The position numbers were made by a program, and so were the translations under genes. Shown one piece after another: positions 1-12,199 of a stretch of 64,000 nt of DNA. The notes beneath the pieces were generated by a model. That model saw nothing but the letters and a program-made list of their open reading frames with translations, was not told where the DNA came from and did no database searches. Numbering within the stretch: position 1 is the stretch's first letter; each line of letters begins with the position of its first letter. The stretch spans positions 3,844,001 to 3,908,000 of the forward strand of contig PYIU01000004.1 of NCBI GenBank assembly GCA_003415625.1. The letters run 5' to 3'. This DNA comes from Aquanectria penicillioides (Eukaryota; Ascomycota; Sordariomycetes; Hypocreales; Nectriaceae).

Positions 1-322
1 ATTGCCTAAACTATCTTTTTAGCCTTTACTTTAACCTTTACCTTAACTTTTACTTTAATTTCTATTTTAATTAATCTTTTAATTATCCCTAAAAAACCCC
101 TTTTCCTTTCTATTTTCTTAAAAATCTCTTAAATATTTAAATATAAATAAAATTATAATTATTAAGATCTATAAGCCCTAAATATTATAAGAAGGATATA
201 AAAATAATTTATTTTTAGTATATATTTATACTATTTACTTTAAACTCTATTAACTTTAGTGCTGCTAGATTAGTATACTTTATAATAATATTAATAGTAA
301 ATTGCAACTTTTTAGTATCTAT
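1..322. other. AT-rich DNA left of the Copia element, unassigned
   Basis: This stretch shows only RIP-style AT-rich sequence. Bases 20-62 are an irregular run of CTTTA/ACTTT-like units. No frame, tRNA or terminal repeat could be supported. It ends at the 5-bp target duplication of the LTR element that follows. Confidence 0.6.
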
Positions 323-327
323 AATCT

Positions 328-551
328 TATTAAACCTAAGGTATCCTATACATAGGGAAACACTAGAACGCACTTTAGATTATAGAAATAAAGCTTAAAA
401 TAATTGAATAAAGGTCATATAAATACAATATAGCTCTATTAGATCTAGTATAACCTAACCCCTCTTTTAGAGCCTAAGCAATAAAGCAAGGCTAAAAGGG
501 ACAAGAAGAAAACAAGAATACACACAATTATACAACTAGTTCAGTTTAACA
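328..551 (+). repeat. 5' long terminal repeat
   Basis: This copy starts TATTAAACC and ends GTTTAACA, with AATCT just upstream at 323-327. It is the same length as the 3' copy (224 bp). Differences between the two are nearly all transitions, with this copy carrying more T and A. A primer-binding site should start at 552, but RIP has blurred it and I cannot match a tRNA. Confidence 0.9.
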
Positions 552-3500
552 ATTAAGAGTCTTAAAGCTGTATTTGTTAGTGCAGCTATAACTATTTAAT
601 TAAGCTCTAAAAGCAAGAAACAAACCTTATATTTTAATTCTAAACTAAATATATAAGATAATTTTAAAGACCTATATCCTTAATAACCCAAACGATTAGG
701 AAACCTTTAAATAAAGCTATAAAGTGAAAATTACTATAGAATAAATTAAAAAGCTTAGAATCCTTAAGGACTCTTTTTAGTTTAAAACTACTTGAATTTT
801 TAAGCCTATAATATTAATTGCTATAAGATATTTTGCAAAAGAGAAAGCTAAGGCTAAAAGCTTAAGATTAAAGTTTATTTAATTAATATAAAGGGCAACT
901 ATAATAATAGAGCTGCTTTCTAAAGACTAAAAACTATTAAAATATAAGCTTATAATATTCTATTATAATTAAGAAAAATATAAAATTAAAGTAAATAGAA
1001 TCTATAATATCTTTAATTAAATAATAAAGAAAATAAGCCTTTATTATATTTAAATATATTTATCTATAATAAATAAAGAGAATAATAATAATAATATTAT
1101 AAAATTTTATAATAACCTTAAAGCTATATATAGAATTAATAATGCACTAAAAGGAAAATAAGCTTAAAAATACTATTTTAAAGTGCTAAAATAGACTTTA
1201 AACCCTAAAATTATTTAATAAGATTAAATTATTAATTAAGAATAGTTTATAAAGATTATAACTATAAAAAATATTATTAAAGCCTTATACCTAAATGTAT
1301 AGTTTATAGACTTAAAATAATACCTTAAAAGTTATTTTTAAATATTCCTTTAAATTACTAAAGTATAATATAAAGATACTATTAAGAAAAGTACCTATAT
1401 ATTAGCTGCTTTTACTTTAAGTTTTAAATATAAAATTAAAAAAAGAAAAAAAACTAAAGGAAAGCAATATAAAGCTTTAGTATAAAAGGGGAACTTTAGA
1501 CCTATATTTTAAGGCTTAAACCTACCTTTTAAAAAACATTTTTATTTAAAGAGCTTATAACTTAAATAACTTAAGTTAAAGAAATAAAAATAAACTCTAA
1601 AGGAAGATAATTATTGCATTTTATATAGAAAATCACATTTTAATGCTAATACCTAAAAGTGCTAAATTGCATTCCCTAAAAATATACTTAAGTAAATAGA
1701 AAGGCAAAAGTAAATAGATAAAAGATAGAAAATATAGTTAAAAGATTAAATTAAAGTTTAGGAACTATATAAAAAGCTTAAAAAGTAAACTATACAATTA
1801 ATTAAGGATTTAAACTAATAATTAATATTATAAATCCTAATTTTAAATTCTATAGCTATTTTCCTTATTTTATATAGTAAATACTTATTATAAATCTTAA
1901 TTATACTTAACTTAAAGACAATACTATATATTTTTAATAATAAAAAGAAATTTAAGAATCTTAAATTAGCTTTATTTAATAAAGTTATTTTTATTAAATT
2001 AAAGAACCTTTTAATCTTAGGATATAAAGATATAGAAATTAAAGTTTAAAATCTATAAAGTAAAGCTTATTTCTTTATTTTAAGGCGCATTACTTACTGC
2101 CTATAAATTAAAATAAATCTAATTTTATTAAGAAAACTCTATTAATATAGTTATTAATAGGATTAAAGAAATAAAGATAATATTTTAAGATATAAAAGTA
2201 GGCAAGCTTTATATAAATTAAAGATTGCCTATAATTAATATATTTTAAATTATAAGCCTATTACTTAAAAATAAAGCTTATTTATAATAAATAAACCTTA
2301 TTATAACTTATAGATACTAAAATATCTATAATAAGTAAAAGCTATAAGATAGTACTGCTAATTAAGTCATTTAGGACCTAAAGCATTAAAATACTTAATT
2401 AACTATACTATTAGTGCAAAGATTAAAGGCCTAATAATAGTTAAATATAATGCTTATAGATTAAGCAAAATAAAATACTAAAAGTACTGCAAACTATAAA
2501 TATAAAGCTTAATTCCTAAAGAGTAAGTTTCTTTAGATTTTTATAACTTTTAACCTAATATAATAAACCTTTTTTTATGCACTATTATAATAGACTATAT
2601 ATTAAGAATATATTAGGACTATTACTTTAAAAATTAAAAAGAAAAATAATTATTATTAATACTATAAAACTTTATTTAAATATTAAAAATAAAATATAAA
2701 ATTAAACTTTAAGTAATAGAAATAGATAATAAGCTTTAAAAGAGCAATCTAGTCTATATATAGCTAGATTAAAGAGAAATAGCAGTAGAAGAAAGTGCCC
2801 CTTAAATATAGCAATAGAATGGATTAAAAGAATATTTTAGGGGGGTAATAAAAGAGAAAACAAAAGTTCTTACAATTAAAAGTAATCTACTAGCTAAACT
2901 ATAGCTAAAAATAGTAAAAATAGCAATATATTTACTAAATTAAACTCTAAAATAAAGACTTAAGTGAAAAATACTATATCAAAGCTTCTTTTTATTAATT
3001 TAAAGCTTAAATAAGGATTGCAAGCTATAAATTACTTACCTTAAAACAATTAATTATAAATTATTTGCAATAACTAAAGACACTTAATTAAAGAAGAATT
3101 AATTTATATTTAAAATAAGCCTAAAGGCTTAAATAGATTATTTTATAGAATATAATTTCTAAAACCTCTTTTGCATTTAGAATTTAATTATTAATTAAGT
3201 ATATATAATCTAAGATATTATCTTTAATAAAGAAGACCTTTTTTTAGTAAGCAATATTAAAATAAAAGAAACTATAGGTAAAAAGACCCTTAAAGAAATA
3301 TAAATATAAATAAAAGCTCTTCTTAATACTAAATAGATTAATTAAATGGATAATACTAGTTAACTATAAGATAAGCTTTAAACCACTAAAATAAGCCTCT
3401 AAAATATAATTAAAGACTTAAAAACTAAAAAGAAGAAGGATATAAATAAACTATAGATTAAAGATAAAAAATACACTTAACTATAGTTTAAACCCTTTTT

Positions 3501-3933
3501 AACTCCACCAAAAAGTCTAGCTTCTGCCTTTTTAACTTTAGCAATAAAGCAAAAAGGAAAACACTTAATACCCCTAATACTAAATACTAGCTTATAGAGA
3601 GAATAGATTAAGCTCCACTAAGCCTTCTTTATAGAAATAAAAGCTATACTATTTAAAAAATGCAAAAATACTATTATAATTAAGGCAATATATATTAGAA
3701 TTAAATATAAAAAGCATAAACTAAAATATAAGCTGCAAAAGAATAAAATGGACCTTATTTAAAAGAAATAAGAACTCTATTGAAAGAACCTACCTTAGGT
3801 ACTAAGTTCTTATGGAAATATTCTTAGGCATAAGTTTAAGGCTATATTCCTGGAAGTAGAGAAAACACACTTAAAGAGTTACTAGCAAATAAAGTCTTAA
3901 ATTAAAACACTAAAGAGTGAAATCAAGTTTTAA
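552..3933 (+). pseudogene. Decayed Copia Gag-Pol frame: zinc finger, GAG-pre-integrase, integrase
   Basis: A single frame (codons starting at positions equal to 1 modulo 3) can be followed from at least 1615 to 3933 with no indel, only TAA/TAG interruptions. A CX2(C)X3HX7C zinc finger lies at 1615-1662, with its second Cys now TAT. A GAG-pre-integrase motif of the L-x-H-L-G-P-K-A type sits at about 2356-2390. Integrase follows: the first Asp near 2530, the second in an IIIDYILR motif near 2590, and the D-N motif near 2725. The integrase C-terminal box ending DIIFNKED, typical of Copia, is at about 3205-3237. At 3780-3900 comes the H-x-F-K-A...E...H segment that precedes RT in Copia, then a stop. 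The protease D-S/T-G triad is not visible where expected (about 1880-1910). The true start codon cannot be chosen. Confidence 0.85.
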
Positions 3934-4421
3934 TATAGTATGTATATATATGCATGTGTGTATATATATATATATGTGTGTATCTACTAGAATAACCACA
4001 GTCAGTATGCATAAGTTAAAGACTAAAAACACCATAAAGATGCATATATAAAATCGTGTTAGAGCTAAGGAAAGAAGAAAGAAAAGAAGTTTAAAATAAG
4101 GGAATAAGTCGCTTTATTTATAGGCAAGGATCCTTCTATAGAGACAAAAAGTAAGATTAAAGTAAAGTAATTTAAAGAACGCTTTCTATTATAATTTACA
4201 ATTATTCTATTATTTCTATCTACTAAATAGATAGCATTTATAGAGTAATTAAAAACGCCTATATGCAATAATAAACATTAAGCAAATAATACTAATAAAA
4301 ATGCAATAAATACAAAAATAAAATAAAAGTGTAAGATAAAAATAGAAAGCTATAAATAAAGTATAGAATCGATAAATAAACAGTAAATAAGAAATATATT
4401 AGACCTGCCTCTAGTAAATCT
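3934..4421. other. Non-coding 3' segment of the Copia element, lightly mutated
   Basis: RT and RNase H would be expected here but are absent. The segment keeps many CpA and TpG steps (for example the mixed TG/TA run at 3940-3983), unlike the interior just upstream. It may therefore be single-copy or recently acquired DNA that escaped RIP. The short minus-strand frame inside it (4065-4268) has no recognisable feature. What it replaced or came from is unknown. Confidence 0.6.
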
Positions 4422-4428
4422 AAAGGGG
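4422..4428 (+). other. Candidate polypurine tract
   Basis: AAAGGGG lies two bases before the 3' LTR start at 4431. This is the position and composition expected of the plus-strand primer of an LTR element. Confidence 0.55.
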
Positions 4429-4430
4429 TA

Positions 4431-4654
4431 TATTAAACCTAAGGTATCCTATATATAGGGAAACACTAAAACGCACTTTAGATCATAAAAACAAAGCTTA
4501 AAATAATTGGATAAAGGTTATATAAATATAATGTAGCTCTATTAGGTCTAGCGCAACCTGACCCCTCTTTTAGAGCCTGAGCGATAAAGTAAGGCTAGGA
4601 GAGATAAGAAGAAAACAAGAATACACACAATTACACAACTAGTTCAGTTCAACA
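4431..4654 (+). repeat. 3' long terminal repeat
   Basis: A 224-bp repeat of 328-551, starting TATTAAACC and ending GTTCAACA, followed by the AATCT target duplication at 4655-4659. It keeps CpG-containing words that are TpG or CpA-derived in the 5' copy, so it is the less mutated of the pair. Confidence 0.9.
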
Positions 4655-4711
4655 AATCTTAAGTATAGTATTTAATAAAAATATACTAAAAGATAATATT
4701 TTATTAATATA

Positions 4712-7700
4712 GGGTAATAGCCTTACTAAACGCAAGCATTAGACTCTATACTAAAGCAGCCTTAAGGAATAAGGGTTAGGCATAAAATAGAATAGAGATA
4801 GAATATATAATAAAAAAGAGAAAGTATTATTAAGTATTAATAAATAAAGAAAAGAGATTAAATTAATTAATTAAATAATTAAAGTAAATAACTAAAGGAA
4901 TAGAAAAGTATAATAATAATTAGTATTTAATGTAATTTAAGTAATATATTTCAATTTAATAGTAGATTTATTTATTCTATAATGCCTTAAGTTTTTGCCT
5001 AGCAATAAAAAGTCTTATTTTTATAGCTTAATATTATTATACTATTAAATATATATTAAATCCACTTTATTTATATTTAGGTTAAGCATTATAAAGAAGC
5101 TTTTAGTTAATATCTTTATTATAGTAGAGTTTAATTGCCTTAACCTTTTAAAAAGGGTCTATTTTAATACTACTAGTAATAGCCTCTTTATAGATAAGGC
5201 TAATAATAAAGATACTAAAGGCATTAATAGTAATTATAGTATTGCTATTAGGTCTATTAGTATTATTAATAAAGCTATATTTACTATATTAATAAGATTA
5301 ATTTGTATTATAGCTATAGTTAGGATTAGTTTATTTAATTCTTTAGCCTTTTGCTTAAAAGGCAATAAAAACTTTATTATTATCTTAAAGTAAATAGTAA
5401 GGACCTTTTTTAGTATTTTTATTATTATTATAGGGCTATTAATAGCCCTTATAGTAAATATAGTAGACCTATTTAATAAGAATTAATTGCCTAATATAAT
5501 AATAAAGATATAGTTTTTTTTATTTATTAATAGGTTTACTATAAGGTTATAGTTAAGTAATTTAATAACTCTATTAATATAGTAATATATAGTATTTAGT
5601 CTAAAGTATATATCTTTTATATCTATTATTAATTTATAAAGATATTAATATAGATTAATAATAATTAAAAGGAATATAAAGATTTAAAAGGGATATTAAT
5701 TAAGCCTTAATTTTTTTTCTAGCAATTTTAGCTAAATATATAAAGCTAATTAAATAAAGCTATAGTATTTTAATTAAATATTAAAAAATTTATTATTAAG
5801 CTTTTCTTTTAGTAAAAGGTTTTAGCTTAGGCTAATAATAGGTTTAATAAAGCTAATACTAAAGTTTATTATAAAGAAGTTAAATTAAAAGGCAATTATT
5901 TTAGCTAAAATGCTATATTTTATATTATTATTAAGGACTTAAGGGAGGTATAGAAAGGGGGGGGGAGTATATAATTAAATTAAAAGCTCTTAGATTTAAA
6001 CTAATGCAATTTTATAGTTATATATCTATTTAATTTTATCTTTAGCTTTATTAATATTTATAATTTTCTATTTTAGTTTATATAGATATACTTTACTATT
6101 TATATTTTACTATTGCTTTATTTAATCTTCTTCCCTTATAGTTTAGCTATAAAGGTTTAGGATTAAACTAAAAAAGATTATTATTAAATTTCTTTTTTAA
6201 TTATTAATAGCTTAAAGGCATTTATAGAATGCAGTTATAAGCTATAGAAAGAGAGTAATTTTAATAATATTAATAGTTTTAGCGCTTAATCCTTTAAGCT
6301 AATAGTTTTATTTTTTAAAGTAAAGGGTAGGTATTTACTATATTTAAATAGTAAATTATATAAATATATTAAAGCTAAGGCCTTTAGTATAATTAAATAG
6401 GCCTTACTATTATAGGGAATAAAAGGCTTTTAAAAAGGTTATAGTATAGTTAATAAAGTTAAAGTTAATAGTGCTTAAAGGACTATATTCTTTATATTCT
6501 TTAAGGCTATTTAAAGTCAATAAATATATTATAGCTTTATGCATTAAAGGTAGTATTATATATTTATAGCAGCCTTATATTAAGTTATATAATTATATAA
6601 TAATATATTTTAGGGTAATTTTCTTTTTTAAAAAGGGGGTTAAAGCAATAAGCAATTTTTAGTAATTAATAATTTAATATTAAATAAAATATTCTATTTA
6701 TACTTATAATATTTTATTTTATTAGTTTTTATCTATAATATAGATAATATTAAGTATTTATATTTATATTATATTTATTAAGCTTAAATTTAATCTAAAG
6801 TTAGGCTAAAGGCTATATTAATAGCTTTTGCCTATTTATTTAAGAATACTTTATAATATCTTATAATGCCTTATAGTATAGTAATATAAGGCTCTTAAAG
6901 ATACTTTTATTATAGTTAGATTATATCTTTTTATATATATAGTTAGTATATAAAGCTATAAAAGTAAAGGTATATATTAATATTAAATAAGTTATATATA
7001 AAAGCAATTATATATATTAGTATTTATTATGCCTATTTATATTGCTATATAATAGCTTATATTTGCTAGGGATGCTTTAAGCAACTAATAGATAAGTATC
7101 TATCTATCTTTATAGTATTAAGGTGCCTATATATAGAGAAATTAATTTATAGTAATTATATTTTAATTATAAGATTATTATTGTTTTATTATATTTTATA
7201 ATGTTTTAAGGTCTTAATAAATTGCCTAAAGATTTAAAGTTACTATCTATTATTAAAGAGCTATAGTAGTAGTGCTATAATAAATTAATTAAAGATCTTA
7301 GCCTATAGACTAGCTTTATTAATGCTAGTAATAGCTAATAGATTACTAAAGCTTTATAAAAGGCAGTTCTATAGAAGGCTATTAATTAGCTAATTATAGA
7401 TCTTAAGCTTTAAATATTATTTATAGCTATAAATAGCTAATAGTTAAATATAGAGTAAAGAGAAGCTATTAATAGCTAAATAAATAAAGGTAAAATTGCT
7501 AGTAAAAATGCAATTTAGCCTTTATAGGGCTTAAATTAAGCCAATTAATTTAAACTATTTAATAGTAAGAATTATAATAATATATTTAGGCTAAATATAT
7601 ATATTTAGCATTTAATTAATAGTTATATATATAAATTATATTAATTTTAATTAAGCTAAAGCAATTATTTTTTATACTATTTTTAATTTAATTTATAAAA

Positions 7701-8390
7701 GTAATATTATTAAATAAAGGTTTATAATTATTAATATCTTTAATCTTTTTTATAATAAGTCTTAAAATCACTTAAGTATTTAAATTATATATTTTATTTA
7801 GTATTACTAATACTATTAAAGCTATTAGTATTATTAATATTAAGTTTTAGTCTAGCTATATAGTAAATGCTTTAATTTATATAATAATAGGTTTTAAATT
7901 AATTTAAATACTTAAATTATATAGTTTTATTAAATATACTAAAAATACTAAAGGTACTAAAAATACTAATAGAAATACTAAAAATACTAAAGCCAATATT
8001 GCATTAAGCTATATTAAATCTATTAAAGCTAAATATATCTTTACCTTATAAAAGTTCTATTGCAATAAAGTAAATATAGGGTAAAGTAATAGCTTATTAT
8101 TTTATAGATATAATATTAAATATAGTATAGCTAAAGTATAAGCAATATTTATAGATTTAAAAAAAAAAAAGTATAGAAAATAAATATAGCTATACTTTTA
8201 GTTAATAGAAGTTTATTATTATAAAATAATATAAAAAGTTATATAAGGCAATTAGCTATTTAAAAGAATAGTTTATTAAAAAGAAAAGGCTTTTTAATAG
8301 CTAAAAGTAATATAATATTATATTACTTAAGCAATAGATTATAAATATAATCTCTTTTTATAATGCTTTTTATAATATAAATACTCTTTC
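4712..8390 (+). other. Helitron 1 5' region, no assigned gene
   Basis: This is RIP-mutated DNA upstream of the recognisable Rep frame. Around 7200-7800 one frame is rich in Gln/Asn/Leu codons with only TAA/TAG stops, and a Cys-containing patch lies near 8045-8130. This may be an N-terminal extension or a separate accessory gene, but I cannot name it. A run of about nine G occurs near 5958-5966 and is missing from the inverted copy. The whole segment is duplicated in reverse orientation. Confidence 0.5.
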
Positions 8391-8399
8391 TATTAAAAT

Positions 8400-11300
8400 A
8401 TATTTTTTATACTATTAAAAATATAATAAATAAAAGCTATAATTAATTAAATAAAAGGATTAACTTAACTTTCCTTTTAATAAAGTACTTAAAAGTATAT
8501 AATTATATAGGGACTACTTTATCTTTAGTTATAATATAGAGCTTTATATAAAGTATATTACTAAGATTAATAGAGAGAGGCTAAGCTATTATAATTATCT
8601 TTATAAATAGCTTTAGTATAAGCATTTCTTTCTTAAGGTTTTTAATAGCTTAATATTAATAAAGAAAAAGCTTATTACTATTAGCTCTTTATTTAGCTTT
8701 ATTATATAGATTAATATTTTTAATAGGCTAAAATAAAATGCCTATATCTATTATATATAGGGCTATATCTATATTTTTTTAAGCAATATATAAAATATAG
8801 TTATTAAGGTCTTACTTTATCTTTTAGTAAAGATACTTAAAGATATTTATATCTTTTAATATAGATTAAAGAAATTAATGCCTTAAGATCTATTTAAGAT
8901 AATATTAATATAATAGTAAGTAGTAAAAAGGGCTTTATAATAGCTAATTCTTAATAACTTACTTTATTTTAAGATTTAAATTAATTAAGCTAAATTAAAT
9001 AATTAAGAAGATATACTTTATAGTATTTTAAGGCTTTTATATAAATATATAGAGCAATAAAAGCTATTAATATAGAAAAAAGCATAAATAGTATATATTA
9101 TTCCCTTAATTAAGTATAGCTTATTAAATAATTTTAGTTTTTATATTAATAATCTTATATTTATATTATAGGCTAAAAAGTAATATATTTTTTTAAGGCT
9201 AAATAGTAATAATAATAGTAATAGTAATAGCAATAAAATAGTAAAGAAAGGTAGCTTTAATAAATTAAGCTAAAATAATTTTAAGGCAATAGGGCTTAAT
9301 GCTTATATTAATAAAATATTATCTTTTAATATATTTTTATTAAATGCTATACCTAAAGTTATAAATACTAAAAAGTTATAATTTACTATTAATATTATTA
9401 TAGAATATACCAATCTAATAGCACTAAAATTAATAAAGCTTAAAGCAGGCAGTATAAATATATAGGTCTATAAAGGCTTTAGTAGCCCTTATATTTATTT
9501 AGATTATAATTAAAGGTATATTAATTTAAATAATCTATTATACTTTCCTAAAGTATTTTTAACTCTCTTTCCTTAAGGCATTAAAGGTCCCTATTATATT
9601 AAGGAGGCAGCTATATATTAAGCAGCTAGTAATATAGAAGAAAAGGTTAAGGATTAAAGCTAAAGTAATAGCAATAGCAATAGTAATAGCAATAATAAAG
9701 GCAATAGTAATAAAGTTAATAATGCTTAAGGCAGTATAGCTAGCGCTATTGCTACTATTAGGTATAAGTAGGCATAAGTGAATAATAGCTTTAGCTTTAT
9801 TAATTCCTAAAATATAATATTAAGGGTATAGGCTAAGGCAATAATTAGGCATTATAGCAGCTAGTTTAAGAGCTATTATACCTTTGCCTTTTTTATCTTT
9901 AATATTTTAATACAGTCTTATAATTATAGTATAAATATAGTAAGTATAAGGCAATTTAATTTTTTTAGGGTTAAGGCAATTATATAGTCCTTAATATTTA
10001 AGTGCTTTATTTAAGCTAGTATAAAGCTAAAGAGAGATAGTAAAATTAATAATAAAAAGATTAATAAGCTTTTATATAGTTTATTTATTTATAAATACTA
10101 GCAGCCTATATTTAAAGAGGTATAGCTATATATATAAAAGAAGCTATAATTTAGTATTATTTATAAAGGTATATTAGTAATTTAGCTAATATTAAACCCT
10201 TTTAATATTATTAATGCTATTAAATTATATTTAATTGTATATAATAAGTATTATTTTAAAAAGGCAAAAAGGGTCTTATTAAATTTAAGCAGTAATAATT
10301 ATAATAAAATTAAGCTTACAATCTTTAATTTAATAAGCTTAATGCTCTTTTTTTATTAAAAAGTCTTTTTATTTTTTAAGTATTATATAAAGATTAATTA
10401 AAATTTAATTTTTAGCTATATTAAGTAATACTATAGTATTATAAAAATAAATAAGTATAGTGCCTTATATATCTATTCTCTATTATAATTATAAAGTAAT
10501 TTTAGCTTAATCTCTTTAATTACTAAAGATTTTAAAATAAAAGATAATACTACTATAGTATTTTACTATAGGGTTATATAGTATATAAATAGTATCTTTA
10601 CTAAAGTATATAGCAATTTTAGCCTAAAAGATTAATTTAATTTAAGGTTTTAATTAATAAATTAAATTAATATTAATATTTAGTATAAATAGAATCTTAA
10701 TAAAAATAAAATATTTAATAACCTTAATTAAATATTTATAGCTAATAATATTAATTATTTAATAATATTGCCTATTTAGCTTTTTATTATATTTAAAAAA
10801 AAGGCTAATTTTATAATATATAAAATATAGTACTATAAGTATATTTATTTATATTTAAAGTATTTACTTTATAAATTATTAATAAGGCAATATAAAAGAA
10901 AAAAAAAGTATTGCTTTAAGGCATTATAGAACCTTATGCCTAAAACTTTCTTTAATATTAATAGTATTTTATAGCTAATATAGTAATATTTATTTATTAA
11001 TTAATAGAATAAGATATTAGCAATTAGCCTATAATATAATTATAATATTTTATTTATTAGCATTTAAATTTATATATTAGCCTTTATATACTATTTAATA
11101 AACTATATAAATAAAGTAAAGGATTTACTATAAAAGCGGGCTATAGCTATAATGCAGCTCTTCTTATAGTTATAATTGCGCCCTATTGCTAGTTCCATTT
11201 TAGCTTTAAGTTTAGCTTTTACTTTAGCTTTTACTTTTACTTTTGCTTCTTTTTTTTCTATTGCTACTACTATTACTGCCACCACTACTGCCACTACTTC

Positions 11301-11750
11301 CGCTCCTACTAATGCTTAAGTTTTAAGCAATAAGACTGCAGCTAAGGCAAATAAGAGTTATTAGTTCTTACTTAAAGTTATAAATTATATCTTTATAAAG
11401 CAGCCCCTTTTATATATTAAGGTTATTACTAATCTTTTATAGTATTTTAAAGAGTATACTAATATAAATAGGTAGTTATTTATTAATATAATAGCTTTAT
11501 ATTAAAGGTTATTTTAATAATAGGCTTATTTATATATAGCTAATAGTATATTAATTATAAAGATAAATACCTAATTTAAATTTAAGCCTATTTTAATAGC
11601 TACTATAAGTAAAAAGCCATTAGGTCTTAATATATATTTATATTAAGGCCTTATACTTTAGGATCTATACCTTTATAATTACCTTATTATTATTTGCATT
11701 TAAAGGGGCTTTTTATTTAGGCAAAAGTACTATATACTATTTAAGGCTAA
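8400..11750 (+). pseudogene. Helitron 1 Rep (Helitron-like N domain plus HUH nuclease), decayed
   Basis: One frame (positions equal to 1 modulo 3) stays open except for TAA/TAG from at least 8551 to beyond 11106. It carries the Helitron-like N-terminal domain (the KAGSINIQVYKGF motif near 9442 and an Asn/Ser-rich linker near 9660-9730). It also carries the L-N-P motif that precedes the nuclease. The metal-binding HUH motif falls at 10468-10476 and now reads Tyr-Ile-Tyr, as expected if both His codons (CAT/CAC) became TAT/TAC. The catalytic YX3Y pair is kept at 11092-11106, within an IYYLINY context. The product would nick and re-ligate single strands in rolling-circle transposition, but this copy cannot be functional. 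The start codon is not determinable. Confidence 0.85.
11190..11320 (+). repeat. Low-complexity CTTTTACTTTAG-like tract in the Rep gene
   Basis: Irregular repeats of TTTAGCTTTTAC-like units grade into CTACTACTATTACTGCCACC-like units. In the Rep frame these encode an Ala/Thr/Phe/Ser-rich linker after the YX3Y motif. The tract keeps several CCA and GCC words and is less mutated than its surroundings. The minus-strand frame rich in Lys/Ala/Val over it is a shadow of this composition. Confidence 0.6.
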
Positions 11751-12199
11751 TTAAATCTATAGTATTAGTTAGATTTAAATGCTATACCCTTTTATAAAGC
11801 TTACTATACTTTATTTAAATAGCTATATAGATATAAACTTTAACTATAAGAATAAAAAGAAGGATTACTTTTAAAGGTAAATAAGTATTAATGCTAAATA
11901 AGGCCTTATTATATATATAGGTATAGAAAGGAGAAAGTTTAAGGAAGTGATTTAAAGAGCTAGTTTAAGTAATTAATAAATAAGCCTAAGGCTTTAGTTT
12001 AGTACTTTAGGCTCTTTATTTTATAAAAAGACTTTTTAGGCAATAATAATAAAAAGAATATTATAGTAACTTAATATAGATATTAAATAGCCTTAAGTAA
12101 ATGCCTTTACTTTATTATAGGCAATATTTAAATACTAAAAAAATTAATAAAGAATATATAAAAGGATATAAAGCAATAGGCAGTATATAAGGGTAATAA

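Larger units (their letters stand above)
328..4654 (+). mobile_element. Ty1/Copia-type LTR retrotransposon, complete ends, lacks RT and RNase H
   Basis: Two 224-bp direct repeats (328-551 and 4431-4654) bound a 3.9-kb interior. The pentamer AATCT lies immediately outside both ends (323-327 and 4655-4659), a perfect 5-bp target duplication. The LTR ends form the inverted pair TATTAAAC...GTTCAACA, which is the usual TG...CA pair after two G-to-A changes at the left end. The interior frame reads Gag zinc finger, GAG-pre-integrase and integrase core, the Pol order of Copia rather than Gypsy. It stops just before reverse transcriptase should begin, and the remaining 0.5 kb to the 3' LTR has no RT or RNase H motif. 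Total length is 4327 bp, short for an autonomous Copia element. It is dead through stops and would have been non-autonomous even before RIP. Confidence 0.9.

Noticed and set aside
4065..4268. 67-residue minus-strand frame
   Set aside because: It lies in the non-coding 3' segment of the Copia element, has no motif, and is what chance gives in AT-rich DNA.
11103..11294. 63-residue minus-strand frame rich in Lys/Ala/Val
   Set aside because: It is the antisense of the low-complexity linker in the Helitron 1 Rep frame, which is clearly coded on the plus strand.
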